DNA from: Spongospora subterranea
Lineage: Eukaryota > Endomyxa > Phytomyxea > Plasmodiophorida > Plasmodiophoridae
Assembly: GCA_900404475.1 (NCBI GenBank)
Contig: OUQQ01000608.1
Span: forward strand, 1 to 20,167
DNA: 20,167 nt
Direction of reading: 5' to 3'
A model generated the notes under the pieces. That model did no database searches, had not been told where the DNA came from, and saw only the letters and a program-made list of their open reading frames with translations. Made by a program: the position numbers and the translations under genes. Below, piece after piece: positions 8,375 to 15,130 of the stretch. Numbering within the stretch: the first letter of the stretch is position 1; every line of letters starts with the position of its first letter.

Positions 8375-9994
8375 TTAATCTTCTTTTCTTTCTTGCTTGT
8401 GCAAATTTTGATCATATCTGTTATCAGGAACTGTCTGAATCGAATCCACATCTGCACTATCCATACAGGTTGTTAACTTGTTCACAATGTCTTGCACAGT
8501 CTGCACCAAATTTTGGCTGAGGTACTGGCCAATGATGTGATGATCTTCCATTGATTGACCAGCTGGGGTTCTGTCTTCCAGGTTCTTCTGAATTTGACGT
8601 GCTAAATAGCTCATGATGTAGTCTTCTCTGGCTCCATATAATTCAAGCAATTTAAGTGATGCGTTCCAGAAAAGGCTCAATACAGGACGATGCCAACACC
8701 AACAAAATGCATTTTTAAAAACAACAGTCATCCTGTCCAATACAAGAGCTACCGGCACCGATATTTCAACTTCGCGATTTACAGGCAGCAGATCGACAAG
8801 ATCGCATTGCTGATCAGCAGTTTTGTAATTTGCAAGCAATGTTTCATCGGATGGTTGAAAGACAATTGATTTTAAAACTTGAGTAATACTTGGTGAGGGA
8901 GAAAAAAAGTAATCAGTCAACGCATCGAGGACATCATTCTTGACTGCGTCCAGGTCAAAATTTGGAAGCACCTCAGTGTTGAATCTGTTAGTCATATGTT
9001 CAAGATTGTCCAATGCATCCGATAGAGCCAGCGAACCCTCTTTCACATTACGAAAAACCAACTTGGCAGTTGGAGATTGGTAAACTGAAGTTTGTGAATC
9101 TGAAGCCTCTTTTATCCTACCAGCAAGACACTTCAACGCGCCATGCAGATGACGAGCCAGACCGCGAGAGATGCCGATTCTGGACCAATAATGACAGTCT
9201 CTATCTATATGTGCTTGCACATGACATCGTAAGATCTCCATGAATTTCTCTTCTCTGGCCCCAAATAATTCAAGCAATTTTAAAGATGCATTCCAGAGCA
9301 TGTCCAATACAGGATGTTGCACAGAAGATTTAGAGAAAATATCAATACGCAATGCCGCTGACATGACGGCCAAGGTGAGGCCAACCTGTCGCGAAAATAT
9401 TACATCGGGATAGACACGTGAAAATGGCATGGGGCTTAGCACAGTAGCTTTTTGAAAACATGGTGCCAAACTGTGATCGTTATTGTTGAGGATGAAAGAT
9501 ATAGTGTCTTGTAATTTGGGTAGGTCCCAATTCACATCATGATTTTTATAACTGCTGAGACAATCTTTGATATCATTGGCCACTGCGTTCTTGATTTCAG
9601 TCAAATGTTCAGACGGAACCGAACTTTGCGTTGCGCAAGTGCCAAAAACTGTCAAACGATGACAAAAGTCTTCGGAACACTTTGAGCGAAGGAAAGCGCG
9701 TTCACCAGGAGTTGGAAGCTTGGGAACCCAAATATTAAGACCTTGGTGGAATGCGAATTGATGTTCATCAACTGCAGTGGGGTCTGATGACTTCCGCTTC
9801 CTTTTCCTAGAAGAGGTTGGCGGAACGGGTGTCTCGACTTGATACGTCCACGAGTCATCATATTGTTCTACGGTGGAGAAGGAAGATTGTCTGAAATCGA
9901 TGATTCTGGACTGGGCCGAGCTAGCTCCTAATCCCAACGACGACATCGTGCAAACCAGAAAAAAAAAAAACCCATTGGACACACCCCGATTCAT
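8375..9994 (-). CDS. Candidate secreted, NLS-bearing two-repeat protein, unknown family
   Basis: This is the only long uninterrupted gene here: 539 codons in one exon, ATG at 9992-9994. Residues 1-28 look like a signal peptide: NRGVSNG, then FFFFLVC and SLGLG, with a plausible cut after ASSA. Residues 63-68 (RKRKRK; DNA 9791-9808) are a strong nuclear-localisation-type cluster. Two related domains follow, about 137-295 and 350-510. Each starts with AV-ND--D-L and contains an identical WNASLKLLEL (residues 234-243 and 443-452) followed by GARE. No RXLR, LFLAK or known catalytic motif is visible, and I do not recognise the family. Four Phe codons (9-12) come from a 12-T run, so a one-base error there would change the start; Met17 would then give a protein without the signal peptide. 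Retroelement remnants lie on both sides. A secreted protein that reaches a host nucleus, i.e. an effector, is a reasonable guess but unproven. Confidence 0.8.
   Translation of the reverse strand: MNRGVSNGFFFFLVCTMSSLGLGASSAQSRIIDFRQSSFSTVEQYDDSWTYQVETPVPPTSSRKRKRKSSDPTAVDEHQFAFHQGLNIWVPKLPTPGERAFLRSKCSEDFCHRLTVFGTCATQSSVPSEHLTEIKNAVANDIKDCLSSYKNHDVNWDLPKLQDTISFILNNNDHSLAPCFQKATVLSPMPFSRVYPDVIFSRQVGLTLAVMSAALRIDIFSKSSVQHPVLDMLWNASLKLLELFGAREEKFMEILRCHVQAHIDRDCHYWSRIGISRGLARHLHGALKCLAGRIKEASDSQTSVYQSPTAKLVFRNVKEGSLALSDALDNLEHMTNRFNTEVLPNFDLDAVKNDVLDALTDYFFSPSPSITQVLKSIVFQPSDETLLANYKTADQQCDLVDLLPVNREVEISVPVALVLDRMTVVFKNAFCWCWHRPVLSLFWNASLKLLELYGAREDYIMSYLARQIQKNLEDRTPAGQSMEDHHIIGQYLSQNLVQTVQDIVNKLTTCMDSADVDSIQTVPDNRYDQNLHKQERKED
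8622..8692 (-). repeat. Intragenic repeat, copy 2
   Basis: Matches 9249-9319 at about 58 of 71 bases without gaps by hand count. It encodes the second copy of the WNASLKLLEL core. Both copies lie in the same frame, as expected for an internal domain duplication. Confidence 0.85.
9249..9319 (-). repeat. Intragenic repeat, copy 1
   Basis: Partner of 8622-8692, located 627 bp away (a multiple of three, 209 codons), encoding the first WNASLKLLEL core. The DNA similarity outside this 71-bp core is much lower. Confidence 0.85.
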
Positions 9995-10010
9995 GGACTC
10001 GCAAACGACC

Positions 10011-10439
10011 TCAATGGCAAATGCGAAAACGACTCACGAACGAAACTGCGAAGGCGAAAATCTCTGTCAAGGACTCCGCACACAGTGACGCACAAATGGT
10101 GACAATACTTCTGGGAGCCATAATTGAAACGTCGGCTCCATCATCAATAGAGACTGAAACCGATAAACTCTTGTCCCCAGAGGAAAGAAAAGCAGAAACG
10201 ACACGCTCCGAAGAAGGTTCCTTCGAGGGTTGACACTCTTCGGGCAAACTCACACGTCGAACACTCTTGCGGAAAGACGAATGGTCTGACGAATAGATTG
10301 AGGAAGAATCAGCGGAGATTTGTCTCACAGGGGACGAGAAACGAACTCGTCGCACATGGCGGGGAGGAGGAACGTTTTCACGAGGAGCAACGGTGGACGA
10401 ATGTTGTCGAAACTCTGGAGTGGAACGAGAATGGGGACA
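10011..10439 (-). pseudogene. Retropepsin-like remnant upstream of the 539-residue gene
   Basis: A minus-strand frame is open from just after a TAG (10440-10442) to a stop at 10011-10013, 17 bp before the ATG of the 539-residue gene. It begins with a proline, arginine and serine rich stretch. It ends with SVSIDDGADVSIM (about 10118-10153), which resembles the active-site loop of retroviral-type aspartic proteases (a -DSGA--S-I pattern). Here the residue before Gly is Asp instead of Ser or Thr. The usual second half with the ILG motif is not seen. It is probably the gag-protease junction of a gypsy-like element. The first ATG-type start is unclear. It could also be a 5' leader or an unrelated serine-rich frame. 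Confidence 0.35.
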
Positions 10440-10502
10440 CTACGGAACCGATATTTCACTCTAGCTCCTTGAATAATTTTTAAGATATTCAAAGAAGCTT
10501 TG

Positions 10503-10690
10503 GTCAGACTAACGTCTTGAAGGACACTGGTTAGGCGTCCCTTTTGACGACTTCAGCAAATAGTTTGGGTTTAACCACCAAAGTTTTCACAAACAGACGA
10601 CAGCACATGGCTTCATTTGAAGAGCAACTGTCTGGTCGTCAAAAGGGACGCCGTTGAAGCCAGTGTCCTTCAAGACGTTTTTATTCTGAC
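10503..10690. repeat. Foldback inverted repeat, ~50-bp arms
   Basis: The left arm 10503-10551 and right arm 10635-10690 are reverse complements with small gaps. Perfect blocks are ACGTCTTGAAGGACACTGG and GGCGTCCCTTTTGACGAC. The loop is about 83 nt. The right arm has about 7 extra bases in two places. The unit could be a MITE or foldback element, or transcribed as a long hairpin. Confidence 0.9.
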
Positions 10691-11022
10691 TAAAACTGGT
10701 TGTAGCGTAGAATGTAATTTGATAGAAGGTCACCAGGACCTGGACGAGTGCTTAAGTCTTAAGCAGTCTTGCAAGGTGGCAAGACTGTTCAAGACTGAGC
10801 ATACCACCCCGATATAACATCCAGCATTTCAGTAGAGGTGGAGACTTCTATTTGAACAGCACGGTCCAAAGCGCTTCCGCGGAGACACAGATATGACGCT
10901 TCTAATCGTCAATCTTGTGTAGATCAAAGAGACATTTCTGTAAAACAGTTTTTGAAAGAGTTAAATTTGAACGCTCTTGCAAGGAGGATATCGGAATCTC
11001 ACAGGAGGGGCAGAGTCCCGTG
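10691..11022. other. No gene; small hairpin
   Basis: No coding signal. A 9-bp perfect stem, CAGTCTTGC (10764-10772) with GCAAGACTG (10779-10787), closes a 6-nt loop. It follows the palindrome CTTAAGTCTTAAG at 10751-10763. Confidence 0.5.
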
Positions 11023-11172
11023 TTCTTAAATATCGGAAGAAATCCTCATTGGTAAGTGTTTTGAAAACTTGGGTAGGTTTTCAACACTTATTGGTTGTGA
11101 GTGGGAGAGTTCAATCAACCGAGACGTAGTCATTAGTTTCATAGCGTCAATTATTGCTTATCGAGTGTTGTC
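11023..11172 (+). repeat. Dispersed repeat copy B (gypsy-linked)
   Basis: Plus-strand counterpart of 1612-1762 (minus). The shared peptide is read from the frame starting at 11069, but the frame upstream has stops where copy A continues into the gypsy-like linker. Similarity fades before 11023 and after 11172. Confidence 0.7.
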
Positions 11173-11760
11173 ACTGGAAGTTGAGGACTTTATGATGATA
11201 GGAAAATATACCAGGGAACACTCTAGAACGGAAAACATAGATATGGGAAAAAAGCGAGAGAAAAAGAAAAGAGAGATAGAAAGGGACGTGAAGGAAAGAA
11301 GGAACTTGCGACCAAAATGACGAGGATGGGATCGAAATGCGGAACAGGCGGAAGACGTGACTGAAATCAGGTAAACCTCAGAGCTGTGGGTAATTCCAGC
11401 AGCTTTAATGGATGAGTGATCACTATGCCGAAACTACAGGTTTTACTACAGCAGCGGGCTGTGAAAAACCGGATATGCAAAATAGACAAGTGTTTTTATC
11501 AAGTCGGCTCGGAATACGAGAGCGGAAAGGGGTGACATTTTCCGCGCAGGTTTTTTCAACCGCAAGTATTTTTTTCTACAGTACCGGTAGGTACAGTCGT
11601 ACAGTACTGAAAAAGGGGGGACGAGAAAAGACAGGTCACATTAACTTGTCACTTCAAAAATTGCGTAGATAAGCTGGTCACATTCTGACTGGGAGATTCA
11701 GCCGAAAATATATTGACTGGTCATCGAGTTTATTCACAAAATAAATTATCAGGGGCGTGG
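11173..11760. other. No gene recognised
   Basis: A lysine and arginine rich frame ends at 11320, but it is a product of an A/G-rich tract. Further on there are only short frames and a cluster of GTAC-containing short palindromes at about 11578-11608. Confidence 0.35.
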
Positions 11761-11849
11761 GTCCTGGTGGGTCCCACTGGGTCCCCAGTCCCAGGACCAA
11801 ATAACTGCGGTTATTTGGTCGGATCAGGGCAAATAACTGTAGTTATTTG
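11761..11849. repeat. Cluster of nested and adjacent hairpins
   Basis: Three stems follow each other. GTCCTGG (11761-11767) pairs with CCAGGAC (11791-11797) and encloses ACTGGG-TC-CCCAGT. GACCAAATAAC (11795-11805) pairs with GTTATTTGGTC (11810-11820) over a TGCG loop. CAAATAAC (11830-11837) pairs with GTTATTTG (11842-11849) over TGTA. The last two are near copies of one hairpin. Confidence 0.85.
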
Positions 11850-12144
11850 GGACGCAGGTCCTCAGTCAGCTTGTCCGCCCATCGCCACTGTATCTATCTA
11901 TAAATCGTCTTCACATCTGGTCGTCTTCATACAGTTTATCTGTTCATTGACAGTTGGATCTTTGCATGGCGATGCCATCCGATGCCATCATTGCACTACC
12001 CGCATCGTCGTCATCTACCTCAGTACTCAATATNCTGCCGCGGCACTGCAACCTCAAACGAAGAGCGAGGAATGGCAGACGCAGCGAAAGTCAGGCTTCA
12101 ACCGCCGTCAAAAGAAGAAGAAGAACATCAGGCCGACATCCCCG

Positions 12145-12561
12145 ATGCCCTCCGCCGCCACTCGAAGCAAGTCTGAGGAGACTCTGGCAGGCCGGAAGGA
12201 CGTTTTGGACGCCCTGATGCCGTCCATCGACGAAATTATGCACGACGCCGACTTGGTCGGCGTCGAAGGTACCGACGCCACTGGTCAGGCCAATATTGCT
12301 GATCTGCCCGCAGGATATCGGGAAATACTGGAGCGCAACCGAAATGGCGGAACGGGAGATTCCTGGGTCAGCGACGACGAAGTTGTGCCCGCGCGACGCG
12401 CCGTCTCCCGGGGGCTGGAATTCCACCAGGAGGAGGTCGTGGCGAACAAGGTTCGCCGCCTGCGCTCACCAGCCAAGACAGCCGACAATGTGGGAGAACA
12501 CAACCGACAGGTAACCTCCTCATCGCCCATAGACTTGACCACATCCGCCAGATCATTATGA
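12145..12561 (+). pseudogene. LINE ORF1-like protein, C-terminal part
   Basis: The frame is open from 11713 to the TGA at 12559-12561. The part before about 12050 covers the hairpin cluster, includes the N at 12034 and is unlikely to be coding; I place the start at the ATG at 12145 (MPSAATRSKSEETLAGRKDV). An alternative ATG at 12072 in another frame (MADAAKVRLQPPSKEEEEH) would need a frameshift near 12150. The product is acidic and polar, with no zinc knuckle or RRM visible. Its role as ORF1 rests on position: its stop overlaps the start of an endonuclease-encoding ORF2 in the arrangement ATGA. Local GC is clearly higher than in the neighbouring DNA. Confidence 0.5.
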
Positions 12562-12788
12562 AGATCTCGTGCTGGAACTGTGAATCGTTAGACTTGGAAA
12601 AACAGGATATGATTATCTCGAGAATGGAAGCGAACCAGATTGATGCGATCGTGCTGACGGAGACGTGGCTCAGGGCGCGTCAAAGACTGGCACAACCGGC
12701 AGGAGAGTGGAGCAGGAAAGACGTAAAGGTGTCGGAACTCCATTCGGACGCACGGCGAGGCAAAGGGGGTACGCCAAGATCAAATTAA
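12558..12788 (+). pseudogene. LINE ORF2 fragment: AP-type endonuclease N-terminus
   Basis: The 76-codon frame starts MKISCWNCESL and continues to QIDAIVLTETWL. This is the N-terminal signature of the exonuclease-endonuclease-phosphatase fold used by LINEs to nick target DNA. Asn7 and Glu35 correspond to the catalytic Asn and Glu. The fold needs about 220 residues; here it loses similarity near 12770. The same bases then open into a different frame that belongs to a pogo-like transposase, so the LINE was cut by insertion or recombination. The ATG overlaps the stop of ORF1 by ATGA, suggesting that ORF2 was translated by termination-reinitiation. Confidence 0.65.
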
Positions 12789-13290
12789 CAAGGAGATTTC
12801 CTACCACTTAGGAGTCGTGGCGCGAGAATTTCAAGCAGGGCTTATGGATGAAGATATGGTGGAAAATTGGGACGAGACGCACTTTGTAATTAACATGGAC
12901 AATTGGAAAACTTTAGGAATGCGAGGCGATAATGATGCAAAATACGCAGACTTCGTTTCTGAAGAATTGGCATGACAATGCTTGTTCGTTTAACGGGAGG
13001 TCCTTTCGCCAAAATTGCAACTCCGTTGTTGAGATTTCAGAACAAAAGTTGCTCGTACCCTATCAAAGGTGTCCCTGATAACATTCCCGGTGTCTGCTAT
13101 CGAACCTCGAAGAAGGGATTCATGACAAATCACCTGTGAAGCGAAATCTTTATAAAGAGTCTCGGTTTCAGAGGGTTTACAATCAATCCAACAGACAACG
13201 ACACATTTGGGTTGATAATTTCGGTGCACACAAAGCGTCCCAGGAGATTGATGAGTCTCTTGAACATCTTAATGCCAGAATTCATCAACG
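12780..13290 (+). pseudogene. Pogo-like DDE transposase remnant A
   Basis: Three consecutive frames hold one transposase. The first ends at the TGA at 12973-12975 and has MVENWDETHFVINMDN, whose NWDET Asp (12871-12873) is the first catalytic residue. The second, 12978-13139, has MLVRLTGGPFAKI and PLLRFQNKSCSYPIKGVPDN. The third, from 13136, has RQRHIWVDNFGAHKAS, with the second catalytic Asp at 13214-13216. This order is that of pogo/Tigger-type (DDE_1) transposases. Two frameshifts separate the parts. The DNA-binding N-terminus and the third acidic residue are missing. The end is fused to a Crypton-like sequence near 13288. It cuts off the LINE ORF2 on its left. Confidence 0.65.
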
Positions 13291-13950
13291 TAGTCTGGAG
13301 ATTCGCCCAAAAAATACAGCCAAGGCGTATGCAAGTCGTCATGCCGAATTTCAAGCATGGTGCACTGACAAAGGTTTTTCCGATGGCAGCACGGTGACCG
13401 GAGACAAATTGCATTTTTTTTAGATGAGCAGGTCATTGACCGACATTCCAGGAAGAGAAAAGCAACTTTGAGCGAATCGATTGGCAAGGTCGGGAAGTCC
13501 ACAGTGTGCGGATACGCGGCTGCAATAGTTGATCTCTGGCGTCAACAAACATCAATGAAGATGAATTCGCATCCAAATCCGCGAGATTCGAATGTTAAAC
13601 GGTTGCTCAAGAATGCAGATTACGGCACGCAGCAGCATCGCCGCAATAACTTTATCGATCGCGGTATAGGAACCCTGATTGATGGATATACGACTATCGA
13701 CCAGATTGTCAACATCGCAACACACTTTTGGGGTAAAAGCAGAGACCACGGGCAACATCTTCGGAACCTATGTGCTGTTTTTATGTCTTACTATGCACTT
13801 CTTCGAGGGGAAACCGTTCAAAGTTTGGAGTTTGCGGATATGCATTCAGTACAGTTAGAAAAGGAAGGGTTCTCTATTTGCTATGCATTGGTTTTAGTTC
13901 TGCGCGAGCTTGGTTCCTGTCTGTCCCTGTTGGTGACAGGCATTTTGTAG
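13285..13950 (+). pseudogene. Crypton-like tyrosine recombinase remnant
   Basis: The sequence reads RSLEIRPKNTAKAYASRHAE then FQAWC, the N-terminal SAM-like part of Crypton recombinases. It continues after a one-base loss in an 8-T run (about 13414-13421), where the frame moves to the one ending at 13950. That second frame has KVGKSTVCGYAAAIVDLW and, near the end, SYYALLRGETVQSLEFADM. The Arg in LLRGE (codon 13804-13806) corresponds to the first catalytic Arg. Similarity stops about 30 codons later, so the H-x-x-R and Tyr nucleophile are missing. Cryptons mobilise by tyrosine recombinase without TIRs; they are known in fungi, oomycetes and animals. The first part is read through from pogo remnant A in the same frame. 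Confidence 0.65.
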
Positions 13951-14103
13951 CGCCTGTCAGCGCTGTCACCGTGGCGCACGTTACGGGGCTTTTTCCGCTG
14001 TAATAAACCAGTCTAGTTTTTCGTTGTCATCTTAGTCGTACTGAACCCGTCTTTTTGCGGTTATCGGGGACCGGCGTCCCTGATAGTTGCCGGGCGCAAT
14101 ACA
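13932..14103. repeat. Hairpins and possible LTR-like segment
   Basis: GGTGACAG (13932-13939) pairs with CTGTCACC (13963-13970), and GACAGGC (13935-13941) pairs with GCCTGTC (13952-13958), two alternative stems. From TGTAGCGCC at 13946 to AATACA at 14103 the segment starts TGTA and ends TACA and contains AATAAA (14002-14007), features compatible with a short solo LTR. No partner copy or primer-binding site was found, so the LTR reading is weak. The Crypton-like coding similarity ends shortly before. Confidence 0.3.
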
Positions 14104-14731
14104 TGTCCGGGTGAGTTAGGCATGAGTTCGAAACCCCGTCAGTGATGGACCCCCCAAGGTTGCATCCAATACGGAAAAGTAGAGTGAATGTTGAGATCGA
14201 AGGTCTGACCACGTGGCCTCTAATGAATGTGGGAGAGCGAGCGGCTTGCAGTAAACTCGGAAACTCTGGATAGGCACCTGGATAAGCGATCCTCAGGAGT
14301 GACCGGAGTGTCGGCTTGCTGAGACAAAACCAATTCCGCTTTACGCCTGGGCTCCTCCAAGTCGACGTACTTCGCCATCATCATTCCGGTCGAACTCCGG
14401 TCCACTTTCACACACCTTGTTTGCTAGGTGATTTTCGAGCTTTGAAGATTCTTTCGGTGATGCTGCCCTACAGCGGCATCCTTGGGGGGGGGGGATGGAA
14501 GGTCCAGTGCGCTGGGGCACTGGACCTGAACGCAGATGGCGACATCGTGTCAAACGATGGAGATGGAATTGTAGGTCTTCGATTTCGCCGACCAGAACCT
14601 TGTGAGAAGGAAATCATCCAGGGGGCATGCCCATGTGCTCGCCTGTAGCGACGGCGCCGCTCTGCAGAACCGTCAACAATTCATGTAACTGGAATGGTGT
14701 CGTCCGGAATTTTTCAAAATTTTTTGTTGGT
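14104..14731. other. No gene recognised; G-run and hairpin
   Basis: No frame with recognisable content on either strand. An 11-G run occupies 14484-14494. AGGTCCAGTGC (14500-14510) pairs perfectly with GCACTGGACCT (14517-14527), a stable 11-bp stem with a 6-nt loop. Confidence 0.5.
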
Positions 14732-15015
14732 TTAAATAACCGCTGGCCAAATTTCGTCGGGCGCTGTCGGGACTTGCGTGACGACATCCCACCCGAAACC
14801 TGAATTATTATTCGAGTACGTAAAATCCTTGAAGTCTTGCTTCAAAGCATCCAGACGGGACTTGATCTTCCTAGGAATTAGACTGCATTTAAATCGTTTG
14901 TTGAATGCAACCGCTACCGCCGACCAGGCTTCTTTCTTGAAGCCTGTATCGGCGAGCTTACCCATATCCGCCTAGGAACTGGTCCTTGGTTGCATTCCAT
15001 AAGGTTCTAATGGTT
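14732..15015 (-). pseudogene. Myb/SANT-like DNA-binding domain remnant
   Basis: The minus frame at 14732-14965 reads DTGFKKEAWSAVAVAFNKRF, then IKSRLDALKQDFKDFTY, then GFGWDVVTQVPTAPDEIW. Upstream in a neighbouring frame, LWNATKDQFL (about 14990-15015) supplies the expected first helix. Together they match the Myb/SANT-like domain: W---D--FL, FKK--W--I---F, LK-R---LK---K, SGFGWD, and D--W. This domain occurs in plant and fungal regulators and as an accessory protein of Harbinger-type elements. A frameshift near 14966 separates the first helix. The terminal sequence of mariner 1 lies about 115 bp further out, so the gene may have been cut there. The frame ends at 14732 without a further domain. 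Confidence 0.5.
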
Positions 15016-15130
15016 CTCCGATGGCGTCATTGTTGTGTTGGGGGACAGTCTGGCGAGCAATTGAGTGTCTGGCAAACAGGTCGCTGGATGGCGTTATGGA
15101 CTGTTATATGGAGAAACGGGCAAAATGACA

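Noticed and set aside
11069..11320. Lysine-rich 83-codon frame as a gene
   Set aside because: Its first part is the dispersed gypsy-linked repeat and its tail is an A/G-rich low-complexity tract.
11388..11412. GGTAATTCCAGC, a word also found in 18S rRNA
   Set aside because: Only about 12 bases match and the flanks do not resemble rRNA; treated as chance.
13946..14103. Confident solo LTR
   Set aside because: TGTA...TACA ends and AATAAA are suggestive, but no second copy, primer-binding site or target duplication was visible; kept only as a weak repeat feature.
14112..14140. tRNA or SINE-like B box (GAGTTCGAAACCCCG)
   Set aside because: No acceptor, anticodon or D-arm pairing could be found around it, and no A box at the right distance.
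14484..14494. 11-G run as a G-quadruplex element
   Set aside because: One run only, with no further G-tracts nearby in the right spacing for a regular quadruplex motif.
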